A stretch of DNA of 64,000 bases, taken from positions 1 through 64,000 of the forward strand of contig JAEKNU010000004.1 in NCBI GenBank assembly GCA_016838895.1, read 5' to 3'. Position numbers and translations under genes: made by a program. Origin of the DNA: Chloroflexota bacterium. Its GTDB lineage: Bacteria > Chloroflexota > Anaerolineae > Anaerolineales > Anaerolineaceae. How positions within the stretch are numbered: position 1 is the first letter of the stretch; each line of letters begins with the position of its first letter. The notes under the pieces were generated by a model that was not told the DNA's origin, did not search any database, and worked only from the letters and a program-made list of their open reading frames with translations. Below, piece after piece: positions 34,435 through 43,663 of the stretch.

Positions 34435-35511
34435 ATGGATATCATTCGCGGGTGGCTAAAAAATCCTATTATCTTGGCTGCAGGGACGTTTGTCCTTGGC
34501 TTGTTCATCGGTTTGGTCGTGTTGGGTTGGGGCTTATGGCCTTTGCAATGGGAAGATGCATCTGCTCAACATCTCAGGGATGATTTACAGCAGGATTACG
34601 TTCGTATGATTGTCGATTCATACGCAAAGAATAATGACCGTGCCAAAGCAATGACGCGTTGGGAAGAACTTGGCGAAAATAAAACTGCATTGCTCCAAGC
34701 TTTGCAAAGTGACCCAACTATGAATCCTGAAGATGTAGCTATGTTTGCAAACATGGTGCAATCTCCGATGACCTCTACAGAACTGACATTCCCAGCCTTG
34801 GAAGGTGAGGATAATACAATTGAATCCAGTCTGGCCGACACGTTGCCAACGGTTGAACCAGAGAAAAGTACATCAGGTAGTGTTTTATTATTGGTTGTCT
34901 CATGTTTATTGATGTTGGCTTTTGCTGGCGCGTTTGCGTATGTAATGCTGGTGCGGAATAAGAAATCTCGTGCAAATCGCAATAAAGAACCAGATGTGGC
35001 TGATTATAATGTGTCTGCTATGAAAGAAGCACAGGAAATTTCCCGACAGGCAGAATTTACTGATTATGATGAAGCGGATATGGGTACAGCGATTGCCCAA
35101 TTCATGACGACTTATATGATTGGTGATGACCTTTATGATGATTCATTTAGCATTGATTCACCATCTGGAGAATTTCTTGGGGAATGTGGTGTAGGTATAT
35201 CTGATACGATTGGTGTTGGTGATCCAAAGAAGGTTACTGCATTTGAAGTCTGGTTATTTGATAAAAATGATATTCAAACGGTAACAAAAGTATTAATGAG
35301 CCGACATGCTTTCAATGATCCGACAATCAGTCAGCGACTGGCTTCAAAAGGTGAACCCATTCTCTTATCACCTGGCGAATCTGTCTGGCTGGAAACGGCA
35401 ACGCTGAAATTGGAAGCCCGTGCAGTTGATATGAATTATGGCCAAGGTGCATTACCGGATGGAAGTTACTTTGAACGGATGACATTAGAGTTAGCTGTCT
35501 GGCCAAAGTAA
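34435..35511 (+). CDS. Two-pass membrane protein of unknown function
   Basis: The start is the ATG at 34435, preceded by CAGGAG at 8 bases; an upstream TTG in frame has no support. The 358-residue product has a membrane segment at about 10-34, an external stretch (about 35-155) with helical content and a Ser/Thr-rich part, and a second membrane segment (about 158-181). A cytoplasmic domain (about 190-358) contains FEVWLFDKNDIQTVTKVLMS and LSPGESVWLETATLKLEARA. I cannot match the domain to a named family from memory. It follows topA by 113 bases, with its own promoter and palindrome. Confidence 0.75.
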   Translation: MDIIRGWLKNPIILAAGTFVLGLFIGLVVLGWGLWPLQWEDASAQHLRDDLQQDYVRMIVDSYAKNNDRAKAMTRWEELGENKTALLQALQSDPTMNPEDVAMFANMVQSPMTSTELTFPALEGEDNTIESSLADTLPTVEPEKSTSGSVLLLVVSCLLMLAFAGAFAYVMLVRNKKSRANRNKEPDVADYNVSAMKEAQEISRQAEFTDYDEADMGTAIAQFMTTYMIGDDLYDDSFSIDSPSGEFLGECGVGISDTIGVGDPKKVTAFEVWLFDKNDIQTVTKVLMSRHAFNDPTISQRLASKGEPILLSPGESVWLETATLKLEARAVDMNYGQGALPDGSYFERMTLELAVWPK

Positions 35512-35523
35512 TTTTGGATACAG

Positions 35524-35560
35524 AAAAAAAAAGAGGCCTTCCATTTTGGACGGCCTCTTC
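35524..35560. terminator. Bidirectional terminator between the membrane protein gene and greA
   Basis: AAGAGGCC pairs with GGCCTCTT, with further TTCCA/TGGA pairing inside. On the minus strand it runs into a T9 stretch, a strong terminator for greA and its operon. On the plus strand the tail is only TTCTGTATTT. Confidence 0.88.
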
Positions 35561-35583
35561 TGTATTTAATGTTTCGAAAAAAA

Positions 35584-36054
35584 TTATTCAATTTTGATTA
35601 TTTTCATACAAGTCTCACCGCCAGGTGTTTGAGCGGTCGCAACATCGCCAACTTTTTTTCCAATCAGTGATTTACCGATAGGGGAGAGATGAGATATTCG
35701 GAAATTGGCAGGGTCAGCTTCTTTCGGGCCAACAATAAAATAGGTTTCCTCAGGAAAATCATCTTCCTGAATAGTGACATGATCACCAACGCCAACCTCA
35801 TTTAAATCTTGTTTAAGATCATCAATAATGACCATATTACGCAGAATTGACTCAAGTTCCTGGATACGTCCTTCCAGGAAACCTTGTTCTTCCTTAGCCT
35901 GAATGTAATCGGCATTTTCTGATAAATCACCTTGTTCAATGGCAGCGCGCAATCTTTCGGCTAGGCTATTCCGGGATGGCCCCTTAAGATTTTCCAGTTC
36001 CTCACGTAATTTTTCAGCGCCTTCTGCGGTTAGATATGATACATTTTTTGACAT
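35584..36054 (-). CDS. greA: Transcription elongation factor GreA
   Basis: Rescues backtracked RNA polymerase by stimulating transcript cleavage. The 156 residues are standard: an N-terminal coiled coil (about 8-75) with the acidic tip GDLSENADYIQAKEEQGFLE, and a C-terminal FKBP-like domain (about 80-156: VTIQEDDFPEETYFIVG, ISHLSPIGKSLIGKKVGD). The ATG follows GGAG at 6 bases. It is the last gene of a minus-strand run that starts at 39.9 kb. Confidence 0.98.
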   Translation of the reverse strand: MSKNVSYLTAEGAEKLREELENLKGPSRNSLAERLRAAIEQGDLSENADYIQAKEEQGFLEGRIQELESILRNMVIIDDLKQDLNEVGVGDHVTIQEDDFPEETYFIVGPKEADPANFRISHLSPIGKSLIGKKVGDVATAQTPGGETCMKIIKIE

Positions 36055-36090
36055 AAATTCTCCAAAAATCCTATAAAAGTTTGATTGATC

Positions 36091-37242
36091 TTAAGGTAGG
36101 GATTTTGGATCGAACAGTTTCTGATATTCCTCGATGGCGTATCGATCCGTCATTCCTGCAATATAATCACATATGGTTCTTTCCAGCCCCTGATCTTCGA
36201 TTAATCCCTGTATGTGCTGCGGTAATATTGTTGATTCACTTTGATACGCTTTGAACATATCCGTTAATATTCTATCTGCTTTTACCGCCATGCGTTGTAC
36301 CCGGTAGTGACGGTACAAATTTTTATATAGAAAATCCTTCAATACGCGTAAACGTTGCTGAAGCTCATCTGAAAAGCAAAGTACATTATACGATAAGCGT
36401 TGTAATTCGTCCACAGACTTGATTTTACTTTCCAGGATTTTTTTCTCAGTAGCCTGGATTACATCAGAAACCAGGTAGCCAATCAGTTCACGATTAATCT
36501 GATGGCGGGAGAGTTCATCAATTTGTGTACCAGACCAGCGGAATGGATTGCTGATGATTTCCCATAATTCTATCCCCTCAAGCATTCCAGTATGAATCAT
36601 ACCTGACCTTAATCCATCATCAAGATCATGGGCTGTATAGGCCAGTTCATCAGCTATATTACATATTTGAGCTTCCAAATGTCCACGTAAATCCGGATTA
36701 AAATCTTTTGCATCAGAGCTGTCATATTCTGATTCATGTTTCACAATACCTTCAAGTGTTTCCCATGATAGATTTAATCCTGAGAATTCAGGATATCTTT
36801 TTTCGAGATCGGTGACAATGCGATATGTGTGTTTGTTATGTTCAAATCCACCGTAATCCAGCATTAATTGATTCAATACACGTTCGCCTGAGTGACCAAA
36901 TGGAGGATGTCCAAGATCATGTGAGAGGCAAATGGTCTCAGTAAGATCTTCATTGGCCCCTAAACCTCTGGCAATGGAACGTCCAATTTGGGCAACTTCA
37001 ATTGTGTGGGTTAATCGTGTGCGATAATAATCCCCTTCGTGATTGATAAAGACCTGTGTCTTATATTCTAATCTGCGAAAGGCAGTGGTATGGATGATGC
37101 GATCACGGTCTCTTTGAAAAGCAGTACGTTGAGCGGATTCTTCTTCGATATATAAAAGGCCTTTTGAGTTTTTGCTGCGCACAGCATAGGGGGCTAACAT
37201 CTGATCTTCAAAGGCTTCTAATTCCTGTCTACGGAAAATCAT
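36091..37242 (-). CDS. dGTP triphosphohydrolase-like HD-domain protein
   Basis: Hydrolyses dNTPs, usually dGTP, to nucleoside and triphosphate. I set the start at the ATG at 37242 behind CAGGAG (383 residues); a GTG at 37263 has no ribosome site. The HD metal site is seen in RLTHTIEVAQIGRS (His), CLSHDLGHPPFGHSGE (His-Asp) and DIADELAYTAHDLDD-like, written NIADELAYTAHDLDDGL. The N-terminal SAQRTAFQRDRDRIIHTTAF is typical of this family. Substrate is inferred from the family only. It is followed by greA and preceded 24 bases upstream by the isoprenoid kinases. Confidence 0.9.
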   Translation of the reverse strand: MIFRRQELEAFEDQMLAPYAVRSKNSKGLLYIEEESAQRTAFQRDRDRIIHTTAFRRLEYKTQVFINHEGDYYRTRLTHTIEVAQIGRSIARGLGANEDLTETICLSHDLGHPPFGHSGERVLNQLMLDYGGFEHNKHTYRIVTDLEKRYPEFSGLNLSWETLEGIVKHESEYDSSDAKDFNPDLRGHLEAQICNIADELAYTAHDLDDGLRSGMIHTGMLEGIELWEIISNPFRWSGTQIDELSRHQINRELIGYLVSDVIQATEKKILESKIKSVDELQRLSYNVLCFSDELQQRLRVLKDFLYKNLYRHYRVQRMAVKADRILTDMFKAYQSESTILPQHIQGLIEDQGLERTICDYIAGMTDRYAIEEYQKLFDPKSLP

Positions 37243-37266
37243 CTCCGTTCTCCTGTCTGACACACA

Positions 37267-38064
37267 TTATCCAATATGAATTAATGTCCCAAGCTGTTCG
37301 CCGTCCAATACCCTGCGGATATTTTCCGGTTGTTCGGCTGAGAAAATTTGTATTTTAAGATTGGGATGATATTGTACCAGATTCATCATCTGGTTCACCT
37401 TCTCTGCCATACCACCGGTTACATCCACTGCGTTTGAACCAGCAATAGTACTCTCTTGGCTCGCTAAAATACTGGGCGTGAGCTCTTTCATTAACCTGCT
37501 ACAAGCAGGAAAATCATGCCAAACCCCTTTTTCAATCCCTGCGATGAAAATATAATCGGGTGTGATAGTTTTCGCCAACCCTTGAAATAATTCTTCGGTT
37601 GAGAGAATCGTGCCGTGCATGGTTTTATCAAAGATCACATCCCCGTAAATCACCGGGATCAGTTTATTTGTCAGCGCTGTTTGAATCAATTGTGTATCCC
37701 ATAATTTTATTTTCTGATTTTCTGCGATAACAGCGCTTACAGGTGGAAAGGCCAGAACAGGTAATCCGGCAGCAGTCAAGGCTTCGATCACGATCTGATT
37801 TAATCCACGCGCCTGTTTCCAAACCTCAAGAAAACCAAACCAATCTTCACGCGAATTAACCCCATTGCGTGTACCATATTTTTTTGCAGCTTGATGCCCA
37901 AACGAACCAGAACCATGTCCGATGATTAATTGATATTGATTCCCATCCTGATAGCTTTCTTTGATTTGCCGGGCAAGTTCAGCTAATAAATCAAGTTTTG
38001 CTGTATAGGGTTTTTCTTTATCGGTTATTAATGAACCGCCTAATTTCAAGAAGACTATTTTCAT
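37267..38064 (-). CDS. Isopentenyl phosphate kinase
   Basis: Phosphorylates isopentenyl phosphate to IPP, the last step of the archaeal-type mevalonate route. It is a 265-residue amino-acid-kinase fold with the N-terminal KLGGSLITDKEKPYTAK and the family-specific GHGSGSFGHQAAKKYG containing the catalytic His. FIAGIEKGVWHDFP and NAVDVTGGMAEKV come near the C-terminus. The gene follows mevalonate kinase by 12 bases, which strongly supports the role. Chloroflexi such as Roseiflexus are known to have this kinase together with phosphomevalonate decarboxylase; no decarboxylase gene is in this window. Confidence 0.92.
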   Translation of the reverse strand: MKIVFLKLGGSLITDKEKPYTAKLDLLAELARQIKESYQDGNQYQLIIGHGSGSFGHQAAKKYGTRNGVNSREDWFGFLEVWKQARGLNQIVIEALTAAGLPVLAFPPVSAVIAENQKIKLWDTQLIQTALTNKLIPVIYGDVIFDKTMHGTILSTEELFQGLAKTITPDYIFIAGIEKGVWHDFPACSRLMKELTPSILASQESTIAGSNAVDVTGGMAEKVNQMMNLVQYHPNLKIQIFSAEQPENIRRVLDGEQLGTLIHIG

Positions 38065-38076
38065 TTGTGTACCTGT

Positions 38077-39015
38077 TCAGTGAATGGATACCTGGATGAT
38101 ATTTGTAAAACCTGCATGTAGCAATGCATTTTGTACGCTGTATATTTTTTCGGTATTCGGCAAAATGAGCATATTGCCGCCACCGCCCGCTCCGGATAGC
38201 TTTGCCCCGGCGGCACCATTTTTCATGGCGATTTCCACCAATTTATCTAATGTAGGCGTGGATACACCCAATTGCTGCAGCAGCAAATGGTTTTGATGCA
38301 TGGCTTTTCCAAGTTCGGGAATATCAGCGGATTCAAGATCTGATTTGGCCTGCAAGGTTAAGCTGCCAATTTGTTCAATGATGGATTGGTATCGTTCAGG
38401 TGAATTCTGTAATTGTTCAGCAACCATATCGACCATGATTTTTGTTGATTTTTTCTCGCCACTATTAACGATAAGGAAATCAAGTTCATGCTCAAGGCTC
38501 AGCCATTGAATCGGGTGCTGCTTTTGAAATAGAATACCTTTCTGAAAAGCAATGACAGTATTATCTATACCGGATGGATTTCCGTGGTGAATTTTTTCTA
38601 CTTCGTATGCCATCCCAGAAATATCGGCATTCGAATGGGATACGCCCAGAAAAGTACATAATGCCCTGGCTAGAGCAACTGATACTGCCGCTCCGGAACC
38701 CAAACCTGATGCAACCGGCAGTGTTGAAGAAATTTGTATGTTCATTGCAGGCAGATGATGCAAGTTTCCATGATCCTTCACCAATTTACAGATCAACACA
38801 AAAGGATGATTGTCAGGCAGATCGGATAAATGCTGGTCTAAATCAATATCAGGTGCAATAATGTGAGTGGGGTGATCTCCGCGAATGATTGGCTCAATGG
38901 TAACTGTAGCAAATCGTTGTGGAATAGGAACAGCAATTGCAGGCTGTCCATAAACAACAGCGTGTTCTCCAAAGAGGATTATTTTTCCAGGCGCTTTTTG
39001 TATGGTATGAGCCAT
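38077..39015 (-). CDS. mvk: Mevalonate kinase
   Basis: Phosphorylates mevalonate at O5. This GHMP kinase has 312 residues from the ATG at 39015; an upstream TTG overlaps the preceding gene and has no better ribosome site. KIILFGEHAVVYGQPAIAVP marks the N-terminus, the ATP loop is PVASGLGSGAAVSVALARAL, and KLSGAGGGGNMLIL is the C-terminal GHMP motif. FGEHAVVYG separates it from other GHMP kinases. It lies between the prenyltransferase (7 bases upstream) and isopentenyl phosphate kinase, so the three genes form one transcription unit. Confidence 0.95.
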   Translation of the reverse strand: MAHTIQKAPGKIILFGEHAVVYGQPAIAVPIPQRFATVTIEPIIRGDHPTHIIAPDIDLDQHLSDLPDNHPFVLICKLVKDHGNLHHLPAMNIQISSTLPVASGLGSGAAVSVALARALCTFLGVSHSNADISGMAYEVEKIHHGNPSGIDNTVIAFQKGILFQKQHPIQWLSLEHELDFLIVNSGEKKSTKIMVDMVAEQLQNSPERYQSIIEQIGSLTLQAKSDLESADIPELGKAMHQNHLLLQQLGVSTPTLDKLVEIAMKNGAAGAKLSGAGGGGNMLILPNTEKIYSVQNALLHAGFTNIIQVSIH

Positions 39016-39022
39016 CGATCGA

Positions 39023-39892
39023 TCAGGTGAAATAGAAAATAAGCACAACAGTGAAAGCCCATAATGCCATTACGATCTGCAGAGGGCGATCATGCAGAAA
39101 AATTTCTTCCGGCGTATCACCTTTACATTGTACTTGCATGATGTGTAAATAGCGGAAGATACCGTAAATAACAAATGGAATGGTGAGCATCATGGTATGG
39201 TTGGCTGGTACGTTTGGAGCGGAAAAGGTGTATAAGCTATATGAGATAATTGTTGTCGCAGATATAATACTGATCAGCTGATCCAGAAAAGGAATTGTGT
39301 AGCCATCCAAGACAGGGCGTTGTTCGTTGGTCGTATTTGAGATCAAATTCAATTCGGAACGGCGTTTACCGAGGACGATATATAGAGATATCAGTGTAGC
39401 AACCACATAGAGCCAGGGTGAGAAACGCTCTACTTCAATCAGGCTGACACCAGCAAAAACACGCAACAGAAAGCCCATTGAGAGCGTGATCGCATCCAGA
39501 ATGGGTTGATGTTTTAGCCACTTGGAGTAAATGGTATTTGTGATCCAGTACAATAACGCGATCAACAAAAATTCTTTGGAAAGAAAATACCCACAAACAA
39601 ATACAATCAGAAGCAGAAAAATAGCAAAGATTCTGGCAAATTTCACTGAGATGCGTCCAGCAGCAATTGGGCGATTCTTTTTGCGGGGGTGCTTTCGATC
39701 TGATTCAATATCAGCAATATCATTTAGTAAATAGATAGCTGATGAAAGCAAGCAAAAGAGAATAAAACCAAGACCGGTGCGCAATAATGCGGGTATATTG
39801 AATAGCTGACGGTCAAAGACAAGTGCGGGCAGCACAAATACATTCTTTACCCATTGTTTAGGGCGCATTGATTTCAGGATATCTCGTATCAT
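39023..39892 (-). CDS. UbiA-family prenyltransferase, decaprenyl-phosphate phosphoribosyltransferase-like
   Basis: An integral-membrane enzyme with about 8-9 helices, 289 residues. The Asp-rich motif is NDIADIESDRKHPRKKNRP (about 57-75) and the second is LDAITLSMGFLLRVFAG. The N-terminal SMRPKQWVKNVFVLPALVF and the C-terminal GDTPEEIFLHDRPLQI match DPPR synthases (Rv3806c type), which transfer phosphoribose to polyprenyl phosphate, better than quinone-type UbiA proteins. This would make a lipid-linked pentose donor for GT-C glycosyltransferases. Donor and lipid length are not shown by sequence. Its start faces tlyA across 60 bases. Confidence 0.82.
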   Translation of the reverse strand: MIRDILKSMRPKQWVKNVFVLPALVFDRQLFNIPALLRTGLGFILFCLLSSAIYLLNDIADIESDRKHPRKKNRPIAAGRISVKFARIFAIFLLLIVFVCGYFLSKEFLLIALLYWITNTIYSKWLKHQPILDAITLSMGFLLRVFAGVSLIEVERFSPWLYVVATLISLYIVLGKRRSELNLISNTTNEQRPVLDGYTIPFLDQLISIISATTIISYSLYTFSAPNVPANHTMMLTIPFVIYGIFRYLHIMQVQCKGDTPEEIFLHDRPLQIVMALWAFTVVLIFYFT

Positions 39893-39939
39893 ATTGCAAT
39901 ATTATCACAAGAATGATATTCAGATTCGCAAAGCAATGT

Positions 39940-39945
39940 TAAAAT
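39940..39945 (+). promoter_or_regulatory. -10 box of tlyA, implying a leaderless mRNA
   Basis: TAAAAT is followed by exactly 7 bases and then the tlyA ATG, so transcription would begin at or next to the start codon. No Shine-Dalgarno is present. The -35 is weak (TATTCA at 17 bases). Confidence 0.5.
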
Positions 39946-39952
39946 ATCTAGT

Positions 39953-40756
39953 ATGAAAAACAAGATCCGTTTAGATGTAGCAATGGTGAATCATGGACTG
40001 GTGGAGAGCCGCAATCAAGCACAGCGCGTGATTATGGCGGGACAGGTGCAAGTAAATGGTGTAGTGATAATCAAGGCTTCAGAGCAAGTGAATGAAGAAG
40101 ATATGATCACACTGGACTCCGGCCCACAATTTGTATCCCGAGGTGGAGAAAAATTACAAGGAGCCCTGGATGCTTTTCAGCTTCATGATTTCTCCGGCAA
40201 AATATGTGCCGATGTTGGTGCATCAACTGGTGGATTTACCGATTGTCTGCTACAGCATGGAGCTACTAAAGTATACGCGATAGATGTCGGCTATGGGATC
40301 CTGCATTGGAAAATGAGGCAAGATGAAAGAGTGGTATGTCTGGAGAGAACCAATGCACGTTATGTTGAAAAATTAGCAGATCCGGTGGATTTTATTTGTA
40401 TTGATGTCTCATTTATTTCTTTGGATGTGATTTTGCCAGTGATTCGAAACTGGTATGGAAAAAATGGAGGCGAAGTTATCGCGTTGATTAAACCGCAGTT
40501 TGAAGCAGGGAAGGAAATATCTGCCAAAGGTCGTGGGGTGATTCGGGACCCAGCAGTGCATAAAAATGTACTCACCTCAACATTGCAAATGGCAGCCAGT
40601 ACTGGTTTTCGGATCAAGGGATTGGCTCAATCGCCTATCGTGGGTCCTAAGGGAAATAAGGAATTTCTGCTTTATTGTAGTTCCATATCTGGAGAACAGC
40701 CGGACTCAGCCAGGTTGATTCGGCAAGCCCTTTTAAACCCATCTGGTAAAGATTAA
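39953..40756 (+). CDS. tlyA: TlyA-family rRNA 2'-O-methyltransferase (hemolysin A family)
   Basis: Methylates ribose of 16S and/or 23S rRNA; in mycobacteria this makes ribosomes sensitive to capreomycin. The 267 residues have an N-terminal S4 RNA-binding domain (about 3-62: RLDVAMVNHGLVESRNQAQR), the linker region FVSRGGEKLQGALDAF, and the Rossmann methylase with SAM motif ADVGASTGGFTDCLLQ, then IDVSFISLDVILP and LIKPQFEAGKE. The older 'hemolysin' label is a naming relic. The -10 box seven bases upstream suggests leaderless expression. Confidence 0.94.
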   Translation: MKNKIRLDVAMVNHGLVESRNQAQRVIMAGQVQVNGVVIIKASEQVNEEDMITLDSGPQFVSRGGEKLQGALDAFQLHDFSGKICADVGASTGGFTDCLLQHGATKVYAIDVGYGILHWKMRQDERVVCLERTNARYVEKLADPVDFICIDVSFISLDVILPVIRNWYGKNGGEVIALIKPQFEAGKEISAKGRGVIRDPAVHKNVLTSTLQMAASTGFRIKGLAQSPIVGPKGNKEFLLYCSSISGEQPDSARLIRQALLNPSGKD

Positions 40757-40774
40757 GAATACTGGAAAGTAGGG

Positions 40775-40780
40775 TATACT
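40775..40780 (+). promoter_or_regulatory. Candidate -10 box of lepA
   Basis: TATACT sits 10 bases before the lepA ATG, with TTAAGA 16 bases upstream as a poor -35. If used, the leader would be only a few bases long. No Shine-Dalgarno precedes lepA. Confidence 0.4.
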
Positions 40781-40790
40781 TCATACGATT

Positions 40791-42590
40791 ATGAACGAAA
40801 GCATTCGAAATTTCTGTATTATTGCGCATATTGATCATGGTAAATCTACCCTGGCTGATCGCCTATTGCAGATGACCGATACCATTTCTGATCGAGACAT
40901 GATGGAACAGGTTCTGGACAATATGGATTTGGAAAGGGAAAAAGGGGTTACCATCAAGTCTTCGGCTGTACGCATGTCATATACGGCAAAAGATGGCAGT
41001 GTGTATGAGTTAAATTTGATTGATACGCCTGGTCACGTAGACTTCAGCTATGAAGTCAGCCGTGCTTTGGAAGCCTGTGAAGGCGCAATATTAGTGGTAG
41101 ATGCCACCCAAGGCGTGGAAGCACAAACATTAGCAAACTTATATCTGGCCATTGAAGCCGGCTTGATTATTATTCCTGTTATTAATAAAATTGATTTACC
41201 TTCTGCACAGCCAGAAGTAGTGGCTCAGGAGTTGGAAAATCTGATTGGGATTCCTGCAGAAGATATTCCGTATATCTCTGCAAAAGAAGGTCTTAATATT
41301 GATATGGTTTTGGAAGCCATCATTGATAAAGTACCTCCACCGCAAGGCGATGGTGAGGAAAAACTGAAGGCGCTCATATTTGATTCCCATTATGATTCAT
41401 ACAAGGGGGTTGTCGCCTACGTGAGAGTAGTTGATGGCAAAGTCCAGAGCCATCAAACTTTGAGATTGATGGCAACAAAAACAGAATTAAAACCAGTAGA
41501 AATAGGTGTTTTTTCCCCGGGCATGGTTGCACAAAAAGAATTATTGGCCGGTGAAGTTGGATATATTGCGACTGGTTTAAAAACTGTCTCTGAATGCCGG
41601 GTCGGCGATACAATTACTTCTCAGAAAGAACCAGCAGAAAAACCTTTGCCGGGATATCAAACGGTAAAGCCGATGGTTTTCGCCGGTATTTACCCGGTGG
41701 ATGGGGAAGATTTTGAAGATTTAAGAGACGCACTTGAAAAACTTCAATTGAATGATGCCTCTCTGGTTTATGAGCCAGAAAAATCGCAGGCACTGAATTT
41801 TGGTTTTCGATGTGGTTTTCTGGGTTTATTCCATATGGAAATTATTCAGGAACGCATTGAGAGAGAATATGCCCTTAACATCATCGTAACTGCGCCATCT
41901 GTTGCCTATGAAGTGATTCTTAATGATCAACAATTATTAATGATTGATTCACCGGCTCAATTACCTGATGTAAACAGTATTCAAGAGATTCGTGAGCCAT
42001 GGATGGAGTTACAAATATTTACACCAACTGAATTTTATGGCACCGTTATGGATCTGGTGCGTAAACGCAGGGGTACCTTTAAAGAACAAAATTACCCATC
42101 ACCAAGCCGAGTGCATACGATTTTTGAAATTCCTCTCTCTGAATTGATTGTTAATTTCTTCGATGAGTTAAAATCTCGTACCCGCGGCTATGCTTCAATG
42201 GATTATTCTTTTGTAGAATATCGTCAGGGCACGCTGGTAAAACTGGAATTACTGGTCGGCGGAGAACCGGTTGATGCATTGGCTGCCATTGTGCATAAGG
42301 ATGATTCCTATCATAAGGGGCAGGCATTGGTCAGCAAATTGAAAGAATTAATCCCTCGCCAGATGTATGATGTCGCAATCCAGGCATTTACAGCCGGGCG
42401 CGTGATTTCCCGAGCGAACGTAAAAGCACTACGAAAAGATGTTCTAGCAAAGTGCTATGGTGGTGATATTACGCGTAAAAAGAAACTGCTCGAAAAACAG
42501 AAAAAAGGAAAGAAGCGTATGAAAATGGTGGGTAATGTAGAAATTCCTCAGGAAGCATTCCTGGCTGTTTTAAAGCTGGAGGATCGTTGA
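40791..42590 (+). CDS. lepA: Elongation factor 4 (LepA)
   Basis: A ribosome-dependent GTPase thought to act in back-translocation or 30S maturation. The 599-residue length is standard. The GTPase motifs are [27 protein letters not shown] and NKIDLPSA, and the C-terminal LepA-specific domain has [20 protein letters not shown]. The ATG has no clear Shine-Dalgarno. The stop TGA overlaps the TTG start of the next gene. Confidence 0.98.
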   Translation: MNESIRNFCIIAHIDHGKSTLADRLLQMTDTISDRDMMEQVLDNMDLEREKGVTIKSSAVRMSYTAKDGSVYELNLIDTPGHVDFSYEVSRALEACEGAILVVDATQGVEAQTLANLYLAIEAGLIIIPVINKIDLPSAQPEVVAQELENLIGIPAEDIPYISAKEGLNIDMVLEAIIDKVPPPQGDGEEKLKALIFDSHYDSYKGVVAYVRVVDGKVQSHQTLRLMATKTELKPVEIGVFSPGMVAQKELLAGEVGYIATGLKTVSECRVGDTITSQKEPAEKPLPGYQTVKPMVFAGIYPVDGEDFEDLRDALEKLQLNDASLVYEPEKSQALNFGFRCGFLGLFHMEIIQERIEREYALNIIVTAPSVAYEVILNDQQLLMIDSPAQLPDVNSIQEIREPWMELQIFTPTEFYGTVMDLVRKRRGTFKEQNYPSPSRVHTIFEIPLSELIVNFFDELKSRTRGYASMDYSFVEYRQGTLVKLELLVGGEPVDALAAIVHKDDSYHKGQALVSKLKELIPRQMYDVAIQAFTAGRVISRANVKALRKDVLAKCYGGDITRKKKLLEKQKKGKKRMKMVGNVEIPQEAFLAVLKLEDR

Positions 42591-43633
42591 GATTGGCATT
42601 AAATAAATTTTGGAAAAAATCAAAGCGATGGGTACCGGGTTTTGTCATTAGTGCAATTGCCATTATTATTTTATTAAATGTTGTTGAATTGGAAGATGTT
42701 GCTTCTGCAGTTAAAATGATAAACATCAAATTTATTTTAATCGCTGTTGCATTAACGATTGTTTCACTTTTCACAAAATCTCTTGTTTGGCGTTCGATAC
42801 TCAATCTGGATGTATCATTGAAGGATACTTTCTTCATTATTTGCCAAGGTTATTTATTGAATAATATATTGCCGTTAAAAGCAGGAGAAGTTGGACGAGC
42901 CGTATTAATGAATCAAAAGACGGGCAAGGGTGTTATGTACATGTTCTCGTCAATTGTCATTGAACGTGCAATTGATATTGGTTTTGCAGCAGGGCTATTT
43001 CTGGTGACTTTGCCATTGACTACACAGATGGAGTCAGCCAAACCTTTTGCAATTATGGCATTATCGGCAGTTCTGGCTGGATTTATCGTTTTATACTTTG
43101 TTGCTCGTTTTCACCGACAAATTTCGAATTTTATCGAAAAGTATTTACTTCGCTGGCAATGGGGATATCGAGTAATTTTCCCACGTATACAATCCTTTTT
43201 AGATGGATTTCAAGTCATTACTCGTCCTGCACAATTCTTAAAGGCATTATTCTGGAGTGCAGTAACATGGACGACCTGGGTTATGCTATATTATTTAGTA
43301 TTACGTGCTATTGCTCCTGATGCGCCGTTTTGGTGGGGGGCATTCATTAATGGTTTATTAGCCTTAGGTGCGGCAGTGCCATCTGCACCGGCTGGACTAG
43401 GAGTTTACGAAGCCTCTATGGTTGGTGCATTATCCATTTTACAGGTGGATCGATCTTTATCTATGGCTTATGCAATTACCATGCACTTTATCCAAATTGT
43501 GATAACTGGCATCTTTGGTGCAATTGGTTTTATGCGTAATAAGATATCCATTTCTTCCCTGCTTCGTTACAAGGATGAGGGAGAGAAACCGCAAAAAGAT
43601 AGAAACGAAGAAGTAGTACGAAGCGAAATTTAA
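42587..43633 (+). CDS. Flippase-like membrane protein (lysylphosphatidylglycerol synthase TM region/UPF0104 type)
   Basis: A 348-residue protein with about eight membrane helices and no soluble catalytic domain, matching the LPG synthetase TM-region/AglD-like fold. Typical stretches are [21 protein letters not shown] and [22 protein letters not shown]. Members are thought to flip or handle lipid-linked intermediates and sit in glycan loci. The TTG at 42587 overlaps the lepA stop (TTGA) and follows GGAGG. It leads the glycan gene run. Confidence 0.85.
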   Translation: MRLALNKFWKKSKRWVPGFVISAIAIIILLNVVELEDVASAVKMINIKFILIAVALTIVSLFTKSLVWRSILNLDVSLKDTFFIICQGYLLNNILPLKAGEVGRAVLMNQKTGKGVMYMFSSIVIERAIDIGFAAGLFLVTLPLTTQMESAKPFAIMALSAVLAGFIVLYFVARFHRQISNFIEKYLLRWQWGYRVIFPRIQSFLDGFQVITRPAQFLKALFWSAVTWTTWVMLYYLVLRAIAPDAPFWWGAFINGLLALGAAVPSAPAGLGVYEASMVGALSILQVDRSLSMAYAITMHFIQIVITGIFGAIGFMRNKISISSLLRYKDEGEKPQKDRNEEVVRSEI

Positions 43634-43663
43634 AAAAAATCCTAAATTAAAATAGAGGATACT

